From Roseivivax sp. GX 12232 (GTDB lineage Bacteria; Pseudomonadota; Alphaproteobacteria; Rhodobacterales; Rhodobacteraceae): 64,000 nt of DNA. The notes beneath the pieces are model-generated. The model was given only the letters and a program-made list of their open reading frames with translations. It did no database searches and had not been told where the DNA came from. The position numbers were made by a program, and so were the translations under genes. This document shows positions 16,845 to 27,732 of the stretch, piece after piece (position 1 is the first letter of the stretch; every line of letters begins with the position of its first letter). The stretch spans positions 790,293 to 854,292 of the forward strand of contig NZ_JAJSEC010000001.1 of assembly GCF_021272185.1 (NCBI RefSeq). Reading direction: 5' to 3'.

Positions 16845-18164
16845 ATGCGCAAGACCCCTGCCCGCCTGAGCCTCCTGGCCGCCGCCCTGCCGGTCGCGGC
16901 CGTCGCGGCGGATCTGCCCGACCCGGTGACCGAGGCCGACTACCGCGCGGTTTCCGAGGCCGAGGCGCGGCTGGGCCAGCAGCTCTTCTACGACCCGATC
17001 CTGTCGGGCAACCGCTCGGTCGCCTGCGCCACCTGCCACCACCCCGCCTTCGGCACCTCCGACGGGCTCTCTCTGGGCTTCGGCGACGGCGGCACGGGGC
17101 TGGGTCCGAAGCGCGTGACCGACGCCGAGAACCCGCCCGAGGCGCGGGTGCCGCGCAACGCCCAGGCGCTCTGGAACCTCGGCGCGCATGAGTTCCGGGT
17201 GATGTTCCACGACGGCCGCGTCGAGGTCCGCGAGGACGGCTCGATCCGCACGCCCCTGGGCGAGGACATGGTGGGCGATTTCGCCTCGCTTCTCTCGGCG
17301 CAGACCATGTTCCCGGTGCTCTCCGCCGACGAGATGGCCGGCCACTACGGCGAGAACGAGGTCTCCAAGGCCGTGCGCCAGGGGCGGCTGACCGGCCCCG
17401 GCGGGGCCTGGGACATCATCGCCCGGCGCGTGGCGGGGGTGGAGGACTATGCCCGGGCCTTCGCCGCGCTCGACCCCGCGATCAGCAGCCCCGACGAGAT
17501 CACCTTCACCGCCATCTCCGATGCCATCGCCGCCTTCATCGAGCTGGAATGGCGCTCCGACGACAGTCCCTTCGACGCCCACCTGAGGGGCCAGGCCCCC
17601 CTGCCCGAACCCGCCCGCACCGGCATGGCGCTGTTCTACGGAGAGGCCGGCTGCGCGGCGTGCCACTCCGGCAAGTTCCAGACCGACCACGGTTTCCACG
17701 CCATGGGCGAGATGCAGCTCGGCCCCGGCAAGGCCGCCGCCTTCGAGAGCCATTTCCGCGACGAGGGGCGGATGCGGGTCACCGGCGATCCGGCTGACGC
17801 CTATGCCTTCCGCACGCCCTCGCTGCGCAATGTCACCACCACCGCGCCTTACGGCCACGCGGGCGCCTATCGCGACCTCGGGGCCTACCTGCGCCACCAC
17901 GCCGCCCCGCGTGCGGGCCTTGAGGGCTACGAGCCGCAGGTGGTGCTGCCGGTCTTCGAAGGGCCGGACTGGGCGGTGCGCGAGGATGACCGGGAACTCG
18001 CCGCCATCGCCGCGGCGGCGCGCGTCGAGGCGCCGGGGCTGACCGAGCCCGAGATCGACGCGATCCTCGCCTTCCTCGAGACGCTGACCGATCCCGTCGC
18101 GCTCGAGGGACGGCTCGGCGTGCCGAAGACGGTGCCGAGCGGCCTGCCGGTGCCTACTCCCTGA
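16845..18164 (+). CDS. Dihaem cytochrome c peroxidase / MauG-family protein
   Basis: A 439-residue exported protein: signal peptide at 1-22 (ends AVAA-DLP), and two c-type haem sites, CATCH (C61, C64, H65) and CAACH (C270, C273, H274). This is the layout of CcpA/MauG peroxidases, which reduce hydrogen peroxide or oxidise partner proteins in the periplasm. Its 3' end overlaps the convergent ASPIC/UnbV gene by 11 bp. MauG-like and ASPIC/UnbV proteins often co-occur, which suggests a common periplasmic task. Confidence 0.9.
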   Translation: MRKTPARLSLLAAALPVAAVAADLPDPVTEADYRAVSEAEARLGQQLFYDPILSGNRSVACATCHHPAFGTSDGLSLGFGDGGTGLGPKRVTDAENPPEARVPRNAQALWNLGAHEFRVMFHDGRVEVREDGSIRTPLGEDMVGDFASLLSAQTMFPVLSADEMAGHYGENEVSKAVRQGRLTGPGGAWDIIARRVAGVEDYARAFAALDPAISSPDEITFTAISDAIAAFIELEWRSDDSPFDAHLRGQAPLPEPARTGMALFYGEAGCAACHSGKFQTDHGFHAMGEMQLGPGKAAAFESHFRDEGRMRVTGDPADAYAFRTPSLRNVTTTAPYGHAGAYRDLGAYLRHHAAPRAGLEGYEPQVVLPVFEGPDWAVREDDRELAAIAAAARVEAPGLTEPEIDAILAFLETLTDPVALEGRLGVPKTVPSGLPVPTP

Positions 18165-19656
18165 TGAGCCGGTGGGCCCGGTTGGCCTTGAGCGTCACCG
18201 GCGGGAAGACCGTGCCGTCGGGCCAGGTGACGCTGACCTCGGCTTCCATGGCCTCTCCGAGCCCCCAGTGCAGCGGCAGGGCGCTGCCGCCCGCGTGACC
18301 GCCGCCTATTGTGACCTCCTGCTCGCGGCCCGCGACGCGGATCCGCGCGCCCACCGCGCGGGGGTTGGCGCCCCGCTGGTCGAGCGCGAGCGTCAGCCAG
18401 TTGCCGGCCTCCGGCGTCACGTTGCGGTAGAGCTCCATGCCCGCGCGGCGGTTCACCACCACGAGGTCGCGCCGCCCGTCGCCGTCGAGATCCGCCAGCG
18501 CCGCCCCGCGCGACCGCTCGAGCCCCGCGACGCCCGCCGCCCCGGCGGCCTCGGAGAAGCTGCCGTCAGCGCCCTGCATCAGCAGGTTGTTGGGGTCCTG
18601 CATCGCCATGCCGGGCATCTGGTCGACATTGCCCTTGGCGATGAAGAGATCGTCCCGCCCGTCGTTGTCGACGTCGCCGAACTCGGCGTGCCAGCCGGTC
18701 GAGGGCCGCCCGTCGCCGCCGGTGAAGGGCCGGGTGGCATAGGTGCCGATGCCGTAGGGCGCGGCGCTGTAGCCCTCGGGGCCCGCGATCTGCAGGAGCT
18801 GGTCGCCCATGGAGGTCAACATGACCTCGTCGCGGCCATCCCCGGTCAGGTCGCGCGCGGCGATGCCCATGCCCCAGAGCATCGGCCCGTCCCAGCCGTC
18901 CGCCTCGGTCAGGAAGCGGCGCTCGGCGATGTCCCACATCTGCTCGGCCCCGCCCCGGACGTAATAATGCCGGTCGTTGGAGATCCGCAGCGTCGGCCGC
19001 CCGCGCCAGTCCTGGGCCGCCAGCATCGAGAGCGGGCAGAAGCCAGGGGCCAGCACCTCGGCGGTGTAGCCGTTCGGGCCGGGGCGCAGGATGGTATTGC
19101 TGTCGCAGGCCTCGAAGGGCCCCTCGGGGTCGCTGCGGTCGACGTAATGCCCCACCGCCAGCGTCGGGCGGTCGTCGCCGGGCTCCCACCAGGCGGTGAA
19201 GGCGGTCGACCATTGCTCGCTTGTGGGCAGGCCGATCTCCGCGGTCCCGTCGCGGAAGCCGCAGGCGCCGTCGCCCAGAAGCGCGAGGTCCGGGCCGACG
19301 CGCATGACGTAGAGGTCGAGCGTGCCGTCTTGGTCGAGATGCAGCGGATAGGCCCCGGTCACGCCTTTCAGGTCAGGCAGCGCCCCGGGCACGAAGTCCA
19401 TGCCGCCCTGGTTGAGGAAGAGCGCCGCGGGCGCTTCGCCCCCGGCGGCAAACAGCTCGGGCAGCGCGTCGCCGTCGCAGTCGAGGACCGCCACGCCGCC
19501 GCCGACGAAATGCTCCCAGCCGCCGGAATAGACGTGCTCGGCAAGCGGCCCCGCCACCGGCTCGAAGCGCGGCGCGCCCTCGCCCGCGACAGACTGCCCC
19601 GCCAAGGGCGGCGCCACGAGCCCCGCCAGCGCCGCGCATGTCGCCAGATGCCTCAT
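18154..19656 (-). CDS. FG-GAP/VCBS repeat protein with ASPIC/UnbV domain (CRTAC1 family)
   Basis: A 500-residue exported beta-propeller protein. Signal peptide 1-24, then four or more calcium-binding FG-GAP repeats (DCDGDALPELF, LTGDGRDEVML, DVDNDGRDDLFI, DLDGDGRRDLVV). A C-terminal ASPIC/UnbV domain follows from about residue 415 (NWLTLALDQ..RIRVAG..HWGLG). Function of the family is unclear. Its ATG overlaps the ROK repressor stop codon (ATGA), so the two genes are probably cotranscribed. It converges with the dihaem peroxidase. Confidence 0.88.
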   Translation of the reverse strand: MRHLATCAALAGLVAPPLAGQSVAGEGAPRFEPVAGPLAEHVYSGGWEHFVGGGVAVLDCDGDALPELFAAGGEAPAALFLNQGGMDFVPGALPDLKGVTGAYPLHLDQDGTLDLYVMRVGPDLALLGDGACGFRDGTAEIGLPTSEQWSTAFTAWWEPGDDRPTLAVGHYVDRSDPEGPFEACDSNTILRPGPNGYTAEVLAPGFCPLSMLAAQDWRGRPTLRISNDRHYYVRGGAEQMWDIAERRFLTEADGWDGPMLWGMGIAARDLTGDGRDEVMLTSMGDQLLQIAGPEGYSAAPYGIGTYATRPFTGGDGRPSTGWHAEFGDVDNDGRDDLFIAKGNVDQMPGMAMQDPNNLLMQGADGSFSEAAGAAGVAGLERSRGAALADLDGDGRRDLVVVNRRAGMELYRNVTPEAGNWLTLALDQRGANPRAVGARIRVAGREQEVTIGGGHAGGSALPLHWGLGEAMEAEVSVTWPDGTVFPPVTLKANRAHRLIRE

Positions 19657-20960
19657 CCCGTGCCTCCCAAAAGCCGGTCCGTCTCGGCCGAGAGCGCCAG
19701 CGCCGAGGCGCCCCGCGCCCAGACCAGGTCGCCCCAGGCGTGGATCTCGATCCGCGCGGGGCTGCGGCCCTCGTTCAGCGACAGCGCCGCCACCTCGGAG
19801 AGCACCTCGTCGGCGTAGAGGTAGTCGTAGCGCATCCGCGCGCCGGACAGGATGATCAGCTCGGGATCGAAAAGCTGCACCACGTTCGACAGCCCCAGCG
19901 ACAGGTAGCGCCCGGCGCGCTGGAAGATCGTCCGCGCGGCGCGGTTGCCGGCGCGGGCCTCCTGGAACAGCTCCTCGATGATCGCCTGCGGGGCCTTGGC
20001 CGCATGCGGCCCGTGATCGAGCGCGATCGCCGCCTCGCGGGCCAGCGCGTAATCGGCCACATAGGCCTCGAGGCAGCCGCGCTTGCCGCAGCGGCAGAGC
20101 GCCCCGTCGAGCTGCACCTTGGTGTGGCCCAGCTCCAGCCCCATGCCGCGCGCGCCGCGGAAGGGCTGGTTCCCCAGCACCATGCCCATGCCGACGCCCT
20201 GCTCGATGGTGACCACGGCAAAGTCCTTCTTGCCGCGCCCGGCCCCGAACCAGAGCTCGGCGAGGCTCAGCATGTTCACGTCGTTGTCGAGATGCACCGG
20301 CACGCCGAGCCGCGCCTCGAGCGTGGCCTTCAGCTCGATGTCGGTGTCGCGGAAGAGCGGCGACCAGGTCACCTGCCCGCGGTCGTGGTCGATCAGCCCC
20401 GGCAGGCCCACGGCGACGGCGGCGACCGGATCGGCGGGATCGCCCGCCGCGGCGCGGGCGTCGCCGATGATACGCTCAAGCTCGGCCAGCCGCGCCTCGG
20501 TCGAGAGCCGCCCGGTGGTGCCTGGCTCGGTGGCCGCCCCGCAGTGGCGCCCGGCGAAATCGGTGATCACCGCCGAATGCACCTGGTCCGAGAGCTTCAC
20601 GCCCACCACCCGGCCGGCGCCGCCCACGACCCGGAGCGCGATCGGCGGCCGGCCCCGGACCGGCGCGCGGTCGGTCTCCTCGACCTCCTCGAGAAGGCCG
20701 CGCTGGATCAGGTCGGCGCTGATCTGGGTGACCGAGCCGGCGCTGATCCCGACCGCCCGGGCGATGTCGGCGCGGGTCGCGCGGCCCTCGGCGCGGACAT
20801 GCTCGAATACCTGTTGCCGCAACGGTTTCGCCTCGGCATGGTCATGTCCGAGAAGCGGACCGCAGCCCCCCGCGCCTCCCGAATCGGACGGATCGGGCGA
20901 CGCGCCCAGCGCCTCTATTTTCTTCACATCGCGAATATAACCCGCGTGGTCGCTGGACAT
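19653..20960 (-). CDS. xylR: ROK-family repressor of the xylose operon
   Basis: A 435-residue ROK repressor: winged HTH (RQQVFEHVRAEGRATRADIA..) at about 45-100, then a sugar-kinase-like fold with ELGHT and the zinc motif CRCGKRGCLEAY. ROK repressors of this layout bind xylose or glucose and release their operators. It is divergent from xylF, so the target is very likely the xyl operon and itself. I use ATG 20960 (GAGAGG 6 nt upstream); the frame extends further but passes through the operator. The 3' end overlaps the ASPIC/UnbV gene by 4 bp. Confidence 0.9.
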   Translation of the reverse strand: MSSDHAGYIRDVKKIEALGASPDPSDSGGAGGCGPLLGHDHAEAKPLRQQVFEHVRAEGRATRADIARAVGISAGSVTQISADLIQRGLLEEVEETDRAPVRGRPPIALRVVGGAGRVVGVKLSDQVHSAVITDFAGRHCGAATEPGTTGRLSTEARLAELERIIGDARAAAGDPADPVAAVAVGLPGLIDHDRGQVTWSPLFRDTDIELKATLEARLGVPVHLDNDVNMLSLAELWFGAGRGKKDFAVVTIEQGVGMGMVLGNQPFRGARGMGLELGHTKVQLDGALCRCGKRGCLEAYVADYALAREAAIALDHGPHAAKAPQAIIEELFQEARAGNRAARTIFQRAGRYLSLGLSNVVQLFDPELIILSGARMRYDYLYADEVLSEVAALSLNEGRSPARIEIHAWGDLVWARGASALALSAETDRLLGGTG

Positions 20961-21025
20961 ATTGACCTCTCGCCAGCGGAATGCTGGCCCTCCCAGGGCT
21001 GCATTCCGGCACTTTCTGCCCTCTT

Positions 21026-21046
21026 CTGTCAATTTTATTTTGACAG
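21026..21046. promoter_or_regulatory. Probable XylR operator with divergent -35 elements
   Basis: A perfect dyad CTGTCAA-N7-TTGACAG lies between xylR and xylF. Each arm contains a TTGACA hexamer pointing outward, one toward xylF and one toward xylR, so a repressor bound here would cover the -35 element of both promoters. The -10 elements are not clear. Confidence 0.75.
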
Positions 21047-21134
21047 GTGAAGAAAATATCCGCATCGTCCCGGACCAGGGTCACAAGACTCGCCGTCCGT
21101 CCTTAGCGGCAGACGGGATCCAAGGGAGGAACAT

Positions 21135-22169
21135 ATGCATAAGGCAATTCTCGCCGCCGTCGTCGCGACGGTCGGCTTCAGCTCCGCGGCGCTTGCCGCG
21201 AGCCACGAATCGCTCACCGTCGGGGTGAGCTGGTCGAACTTCCAGGAAGAGCGGTGGAAGACCGACGAGGCGGCGATCAAATCGGCGCTCGACGCGGCCG
21301 GCGCCGACTACGTCTCGGCGGACGCGCAGTCCTCCTCGGCCAAGCAGCTCTCGGACGTGGAAAGCCTGATTGCCCAGGGCGTCGACGCGCTGATCATCCT
21401 GGCCCAGGACGCCCAGGCCATCGGCCCGGCCATCGACGCGGCCTTCGCCGAGGGCATCCCGGTGGTCGGCTACGACCGCCTGATCGAGGACGACCGCGCC
21501 TTCTACCTGACCTTCGACAACGTCGAAGTCGGCCGCATGCAGGCCCGCGCCGTGCTCGAGGCGCAGCCCACCGGCAACTACGTGATGATCAAGGGCTCGC
21601 CGACCGACCCCAACGCCGACTTCCTGCGCGGCGGCCAGCAGGAGGTCCTGCAGGAGGCGATCGACGCCGGTGACATCACCATCGTCGACGAGGCCTATAC
21701 CGACCAGTGGCTTCCGGCCAACGCCCAGCGCAACATGGAGCAGATCCTGACCGCGCAGGACAACAACGTCGACGCGGTCGTGGCCTCCAACGACGGCACC
21801 GCCGGCGGCGCCGTGGCGGCGCTGACCGCCCAGGGCATGGAAGGCATCCCGGTCTCGGGCCAGGACGGCGACCACGCGGCGCTGAACCGCATCGCTCAGG
21901 GCACGCAGACCGTGTCGGTCTGGAAGGACGCCCGCGACCTCGGCCAGCGCGCCGGTGAGATCGCGCTCGAACTGGCCGGCGGCACCGAGATGTCGGCGAT
22001 CGAGGGCGCCGAGGAATGGACCTCGCCCGCGGGCACCACGCTCTGGGCCGAGTTCCTCGAGCCGGTGCCGGTGACCGCCGACAACCTGACCGTGGTGGTC
22101 GAGGCCGGCTGGATCGACCAGGAGAAGCTCTGCCAGGGCGTCGAGGGCGGCCCCGCCCCCTGCAACTGA
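21135..22169 (+). CDS. xylF: D-xylose ABC transporter substrate-binding protein
   Basis: A 344-residue periplasmic sugar-binding protein. Signal peptide 1-22 (ends ALAASHE), then a two-lobe type I binding fold with xylose-binding features (GVSWSNFQEERWKTDE, SSAKQLSDVESLIAQGVDAL, GYDRLI, VASNDGTAGG). It starts at ATG 21135 after GGGAGG. It is the first gene of xylF-xylH-xylG-xylB-xylA and a stem-loop follows it, consistent with higher expression of the binding protein than of the membrane parts. Confidence 0.95.
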   Translation: MHKAILAAVVATVGFSSAALAASHESLTVGVSWSNFQEERWKTDEAAIKSALDAAGADYVSADAQSSSAKQLSDVESLIAQGVDALIILAQDAQAIGPAIDAAFAEGIPVVGYDRLIEDDRAFYLTFDNVEVGRMQARAVLEAQPTGNYVMIKGSPTDPNADFLRGGQQEVLQEAIDAGDITIVDEAYTDQWLPANAQRNMEQILTAQDNNVDAVVASNDGTAGGAVAALTAQGMEGIPVSGQDGDHAALNRIAQGTQTVSVWKDARDLGQRAGEIALELAGGTEMSAIEGAEEWTSPAGTTLWAEFLEPVPVTADNLTVVVEAGWIDQEKLCQGVEGGPAPCN

Positions 22170-22185
22170 TCCAAGCCTGAGAAAA

Positions 22186-22217
22186 GGCCCCCCGCGGACG
22201 GCGGTTCCGCGGGGGCG
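22186..22217 (+). other. Intercistronic stem-loop xylF-xylH
   Basis: CCCCCGCGGA and TCCGCGGGGG form a 10-bp stem without a T run. Such hairpins after binding-protein genes protect the upstream message or partly stop transcription. Confidence 0.75.
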
Positions 22218-22299
22218 CCACGCCACGCACCGCGCCATTCATCCCGTGCCGGGACCCGCCTGACGTCGCGCCCGGTCCGAGCACAAACGAGCCAATCCC

Positions 22300-23597
22300 A
22301 TGACCGATACGACCCAAGCCGCGTCCCCTGGCGCGCCGAAGCGCCGATCTATCTGGAAAAGCCTCGAGATCGACCCGCGCCTGCTGGGCATGATCGGGGC
22401 CTTCATCCTCATCGCGCTCATCTTCAACATGCTCACCGGCGGCCGCTTCCTGACGCCGCGCAACATCTTCAACCTGACGATCCAGACGGTCTCGGTGGCG
22501 ATCATGGCCACGGGCATGGTCTTCATCATCGTCACCCGGCACATCGACCTCTCGGTCGGCGCGCTTCTGGCCACCTGTTCGGCGGTCATGGCGATGATGC
22601 AGACCGACTGGCTCCTGGGGCTGGGCTTCGAGCTGGGCCACCCGGCGCTGCCCTGGATCGCCATCGGCGCGGGGCTCGTGGTCGGCACGCTGATCGGCGC
22701 CTTCCAGGGCTACCTCGCGGGCTACCAGGGCATCCCGGCCTTCATCGTGACGCTGGGCGGGCTTCTGGTCTGGCGCAACGTCGCCTGGTATCTGACCAAC
22801 GGCCAGACCATCGGGCCGCTCGACGAGACCTATGTCGCCTTCGGCGGCATCCAGGGCACGCTCGGCACCACCTGGAGCTGGGTCGTCGGCCTGATCGCCG
22901 TGGCCGCGGCGCTGCTCGCACTGATGTCGGCGCGGCGCAACAAGGTCGCCCATGGCTTTCACGTCAAACCGCTCTGGGCCGAGGGCGTGGTCGCCGGCCT
23001 CATCGCCATCGGCATCCTGGGCTTCGTCTGGATCCTGACCTCCTACGAGATCCCCCAGCGGGTGCTGGAGCGTGACTTCGAGGCCGCGGGCCGGGTCCTG
23101 CCGGAAGGCTACACCGCCTCCTACGGGCTGCCCTTCTCGGTCCTGGTGCTGATCGCCGTGGCGGTGGTCATGACCGTGATCGCCACCCGCACCCGGCTCG
23201 GGCGCTACATCTTCGCCGCCGGCGGCAACCCCGACGCGGCGGAGCTCTCGGGCATCAACATCCGCTTCCTGACGGTCAAGGTCTTCGCCATCCTCGGCGC
23301 GCTCTGCGCGATCTCGGCGGTGGTCGCCTCGGCCCGACTGGCCAACCACACCAACGACATCGGCACGCTCGACGAGCTGCGCGTCATCGCCGCGGCGGTG
23401 ATCGGCGGCACGGCGCTGTCGGGCGGCATCGGCACGATCTACGGCGCCATCCTCGGCGCGCTGATCATGCAGTCGCTGCAGTCCGGCATGGCGATGATGG
23501 GCGTCGATGCGCCCTTCCAGAACATCGTGGTCGGCGGCGTCCTCGTGCTCGCCGTGTGGATCGACATCCAGTACCGCAAATGGACGGGAGAGGGAAA

Positions 23598-23601
<4 letters not shown>
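22300..23601 (+). CDS. xylH: Xylose ABC transporter permease
   Basis: A 433-residue inner-membrane permease with about ten hydrophobic helices (for example [17 protein letters not shown] at 28-44). It contains the sugar-permease loop RHIDLSVGA and the late GG(T)[12 protein letters not shown] motif of the RbsC/XylH family. It forms the channel with XylG. The ATG 22300 lacks a clear ribosome site. Its TGA overlaps the xylG start (ATGA). Confidence 0.94.
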
Positions 23602-24353
<752 letters not shown>

Positions 24354-24375
24354 GGCCCCGAACGGAGAGAGCGCC

Positions 24376-25803
24376 ATGTATATCGGGCTCGACCTCGGCA
24401 CCTCCGGCGTCAAGGCGGTGCTGATCGACGCGGCGCAGGAGATCCGCGCCGAGAAGACCGCGCCGCTCGAGGTGGCGCGGCCCCACCCCGGCTGGTCCGA
24501 ACAGGCCCCCGAGGACTGGTGCGCCGCGGCCGCCGCCGCCATCGCGGGGCTGGGGGATCTGTCCGCCGTGCGCGCCATCGGGCTTTCGGGCCAGATGCAT
24601 GGCGCCACGCTTCTGGGCGCCGACGACCGGCCGCTGCGCCCGGCGATCCTCTGGAACGACACCCGCGCGGCCGCCGAGGCCGCCGCGCTCGACGCCGACC
24701 CGCGCTTCCGCGCGATCACCGGCAATATCGTCTTTCCCGGCTTCACCGCGCCCAAGCTCGCCTGGGTCAAGGCGCATGAACCCGAGATTTTCGCCGCCTG
24801 CCGCCGGGTGCTCCTGCCCAAGGACTACCTGCGGCTCTGGCTGACCGGCGAGGCGGTGGCCGAGATGTCGGATGCCGCCGGCACCTCCTGGCTCGACACC
24901 GGCGCGCGGGACTGGTCCGAGCCGCTCCTGGCCGCGACCGACCTCTCGCGCGATCACATGCCCCGGCTGGTGGAGGGCTCCGAGCCCTCGGGCACCCTGC
25001 GCCCGGAACTGGCCCAGCTCTGGGGCCTGCCCGAGGGCGTGGTGGTCGCGGGTGGCGGCGGCGACAACGCCGCCTCGGCGATCGGCTGCGGGGTGGTCCG
25101 CGCGGGCGAAGCCTTCGTCTCGCTCGGCACCTCGGGGGTGCTGTTTGCCGCCGCCGACGCCTATCAGCCCGCGCCCGAAACCGCGGTGCACAGCTTCTGC
25201 CACGCCCTGCCGGACACCTGGCACCAGATGGGGGTGATCCTGGCGGCGACCGATGCGCTCAACTGGTACGCGCGCTCCGCGGGCACCGAGGCGGCGACGC
25301 TGACCGGCGCGCTGGGGCCGCTCGAGGCGCCGGGGCGGACGCTCTTCCTGCCTTACCTCGGCGGCGAGCGGACCCCGCACAACGACGCCGAGATCCGCGG
25401 CGCCTTCCTGCATCTCGACCATGGCGCCGACCAGGCCGCGCTGACCCGCGCGGTCCTCGCAGGCGTCACCTTCGCGATCCGCGACTGTTTCGACGCGCTG
25501 ACCGCCACCGGGACGCGGATCGAGCGGCTGATCGCCGTGGGCGGCGGCTCGCGCTCGGACTACTGGCTGAGCGCCCTGGCGACCGCCCTCGACCTGCCGG
25601 TCGAACGCCCCGTCGCGGGTGATTTCGGCGGCGCCTTCGGGGCGGCCCGGCTTGCCATGATGGCCGATGGCGCCGGCCCCGAGATCGCCACGCCTCCCGA
25701 GACCGAGCGGGTCTTCGCCCCCGAGACACCCCTGACCGGCGCCTTTTCCGAGGCCCAGGCCCGCTACCGCGCGGCCTATACCGCACTCAAAGGACTGACA
25801 TGA
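24376..25803 (+). CDS. xylB: Xylulokinase
   Basis: A 475-residue FGGY carbohydrate kinase that phosphorylates D-xylulose to xylulose-5-phosphate. It has N-terminal [10 protein letters not shown] (phosphate 1), GLSGQMHG and LWNDTR (substrate region), GGGGDNAAS with the catalytic Asp, and GGGSRSDYW (C-terminal FGGY signature). It overlaps xylA by 4 bp (ATGA). Confidence 0.95.
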   Translation: MYIGLDLGTSGVKAVLIDAAQEIRAEKTAPLEVARPHPGWSEQAPEDWCAAAAAAIAGLGDLSAVRAIGLSGQMHGATLLGADDRPLRPAILWNDTRAAAEAAALDADPRFRAITGNIVFPGFTAPKLAWVKAHEPEIFAACRRVLLPKDYLRLWLTGEAVAEMSDAAGTSWLDTGARDWSEPLLAATDLSRDHMPRLVEGSEPSGTLRPELAQLWGLPEGVVVAGGGGDNAASAIGCGVVRAGEAFVSLGTSGVLFAAADAYQPAPETAVHSFCHALPDTWHQMGVILAATDALNWYARSAGTEAATLTGALGPLEAPGRTLFLPYLGGERTPHNDAEIRGAFLHLDHGADQAALTRAVLAGVTFAIRDCFDALTATGTRIERLIAVGGGSRSDYWLSALATALDLPVERPVAGDFGGAFGAARLAMMADGAGPEIATPPETERVFAPETPLTGAFSEAQARYRAAYTALKGLT

Positions 25804-27092
25804 CCGATTTCTTCAAGGACATTCCCGAGATCCGCTACGCCGGCCCCGAGGCGACCAGCGACTTCGCCTTCCGCCACTACGACCCCGCGGAGACCCTCGG
25901 CGGCAAGACCCTGGCCGAGCACCTGCGCTTCTCGGTCGCCTATTGGCATTCCTTCGCCTGGGAAGGCGGCGACCCCTTCGGCGGGCCGACCTTCGAGCGC
26001 CCCTGGTTCGGCGAAGGCATGGATCGCGCCAAGATGAAGGCCGATGCCGCCTTCGAGATGTTCCGCATCCTGGGCCAGCCCTTCTTCTGCTTCCACGACG
26101 TCGACGTGCGCCCCGAGGGCGGTAATTTCGCCGAGAGCCTCGCCAACCTCGAGGAGATCACCGACTACTTCGGCCCCAAGATGGAAGAGACCGGCACCCG
26201 GCTGCTCTGGGGCACGGCGAACATGTTCAGCCATCGCCGCTGGATGTCCGGTGCCGCGACCAACCCCGACCCCGATGTCTACGCCTATGCCGCCGCCACG
26301 GTGAAATCCTGCATGGATGCGACCCACAAGCTGGGCGGGGCGAACTACGTCCTCTGGGGCGGGCGCGAGGGCTACGAGACGCTCCTGAACACCGACCTCA
26401 AGCGCGAGCGCGAACAGGCCGGGCGGTTCCTCGCCGCGGTGGTCGACTACAAGAAGAAGATCGGCTTCGAGGGCGCGATCCTGGTCGAGCCCAAGCCGCA
26501 GGAGCCCTCGAAGCACCAATACGACTACGACGTCGGCACGGTCTACGGCTTCCTCAAGGAGTTCGGCCTCGAGGGCGAGGTGCAGATGAACATCGAACAG
26601 GGCCATGCGATCCTCGCCGGGCACAGCTTCGAGCACGAGCTGGCCATGGCCGGCGCCTTCGGGATCCTCGGCTCCATCGACATGAACCGCAACGACTACC
26701 AGTCGGGCTGGGACACCGACCAGTTCCCCAACAACGTGCTCGAGGTGGCCTTGGCCTATTACGAGGTGCTGAAGGCCGGGGGCTTCTCCAGCGGCGGCAC
26801 CAATTTCGACGCCAAACTGCGGCGCCAGTCGCTCGATCCCGAGGACCTGATCCTGGCCCATGTCGGCGGCATGGACGTCTGCGCCGCGGGCTTCAAGGCG
26901 GCCTGGGCGATGCTCGAGGACGGCGGCCTGGAGGAGGCCCGCGCCGCCCGCTACGCGGGCTACGACAGCTCCGACGTGCTGGGCCAGGACCTCGGCACGC
27001 TCTTCGACCGGGTGCTTGCCCAGGACATCAACCCCAAGCCCCGCTCGGGCCGGCAGGAGCGGCTGGAGAACCTGGTGAATCGGTTCTTGTGA
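25800..27092 (+). CDS. xylA: Xylose isomerase
   Basis: A 430-residue class II xylose isomerase that converts D-xylose to D-xylulose. Metal/substrate motifs are present: FCFHDVDV (catalytic His), LVEPKPQEP (metal Glu/Lys), [15 protein letters not shown] (metal His/Glu), SIDMNRND (metal Asp). It completes the isomerase route with xylB rather than the dehydrogenase (Weimberg/Dahms) route. Last gene of the operon; two hairpins and a T tract follow. Confidence 0.96.
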   Translation: MTDFFKDIPEIRYAGPEATSDFAFRHYDPAETLGGKTLAEHLRFSVAYWHSFAWEGGDPFGGPTFERPWFGEGMDRAKMKADAAFEMFRILGQPFFCFHDVDVRPEGGNFAESLANLEEITDYFGPKMEETGTRLLWGTANMFSHRRWMSGAATNPDPDVYAYAAATVKSCMDATHKLGGANYVLWGGREGYETLLNTDLKREREQAGRFLAAVVDYKKKIGFEGAILVEPKPQEPSKHQYDYDVGTVYGFLKEFGLEGEVQMNIEQGHAILAGHSFEHELAMAGAFGILGSIDMNRNDYQSGWDTDQFPNNVLEVALAYYEVLKAGGFSSGGTNFDAKLRRQSLDPEDLILAHVGGMDVCAAGFKAAWAMLEDGGLEEARAARYAGYDSSDVLGQDLGTLFDRVLAQDINPKPRSGRQERLENLVNRFL

Positions 27093-27348
27093 GAGGGCGG
27101 AGCGGGCGGCGGGGCCGCCCGCGCTTGGTGTCTCGTCCGGGGCCTTTCGGCCCCGGCCTCGGGTGTGCCTCCGGCGGGAGGTATTTTTGGCCCGGTCAAG
27201 CCTGGTTGGTGGCGCGCCGCGGGTGAGGGGGTGGCGGGGTTTTGGGGTTTTGTTGGGAGGTGGGTGGTGTGTTTGCCGCGGTGGGTTGAGGGAACGTCCC
27301 CGAGCGCTCGATAGTGGGACGCACCGCGCTGGTCATCTTTGCGCAGCC
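27093..27348. other. Intergenic region after xylA with hairpins and a G-rich tract
   Basis: It contains a hairpin at 27137-27156 (CCGGGGCC-TTTC-GGCCCCGG), the terminator at 27168-27188, and a G-rich tract at about 27221-27290 with at least four runs of three or more G. No gene. Confidence 0.6.
27168..27188 (+). terminator. Terminator of the xyl operon
   Basis: CCTCC-GGCG-GGAGG followed by TATTTTT. The sequence GAGGTATTTT-GGCC at this place recurs in inverse orientation at about 34053-34069 downstream of moeA. Confidence 0.75.
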
Positions 27349-27511
27349 TGCGCCCGAATAGCACCGAAGGTGCCGGGCGCGCGCCGGACCGGCCCTATGG
27401 GCCGGCGCTTCTTGGGATGGCGTGCCTAGCTCGTAGTTTGTCCTGACCTTGCGTGGATAAAGCGCCTCGCTCGAAGGTCAGCAGCGCCGGCCCCCGGTCC
27501 GGTGCGCGCCC
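27349..27511 (+). repeat. Dispersed intergenic element, copy 2 (forward)
   Basis: The 137-bp core is 27375-27511, with ends GGGCGCGCGCCGGACCGG and CCGGTCCGGTGCGCGCCC (one C-to-T change). The side module carries GCACC-GAA-GGTGC and the core hairpin is CCGGCCC-TAT-GGGCCGG. The internal stem CTGACCTT/AAGGTCAG (8 bp) is perfect here. It lies between convergent xylA and ispE, past the xyl terminator. Confidence 0.92.
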
Positions 27512-27732
27512 TTTGTTGAGATGGTGGGCGAGGCTGGATGTTGCGGTGCAGGGCCAAGCATTCAGAGTGATTGGACGTCGTCGCGGGCTGCGCCCACCAG
27601 GCGGCATCGCTGAGCTCAAATCAGATCCTAGGCGGGTGAGGAGGATAAATGGCCTATGCCTTCACCCCCTCGGGCCGCTTCCCGTTCGCGCGCTCACCCT
27701 TTACCCCGCTCACGGGTTGCCCCCCTCACCCC
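27512..27732. other. Intergenic stretch 3' of ispE
   Basis: Nothing supportable seen. A good ribosome site with ATG at 27649 opens a frame that soon runs antisense into ispE and is rejected. Confidence 0.5.

Noticed and set aside
24376..25803. Weimberg/Dahms xylose dehydrogenase route
   Set aside because: The genes are xylulokinase and xylose isomerase; no xylose dehydrogenase or xylonate dehydratase is present.
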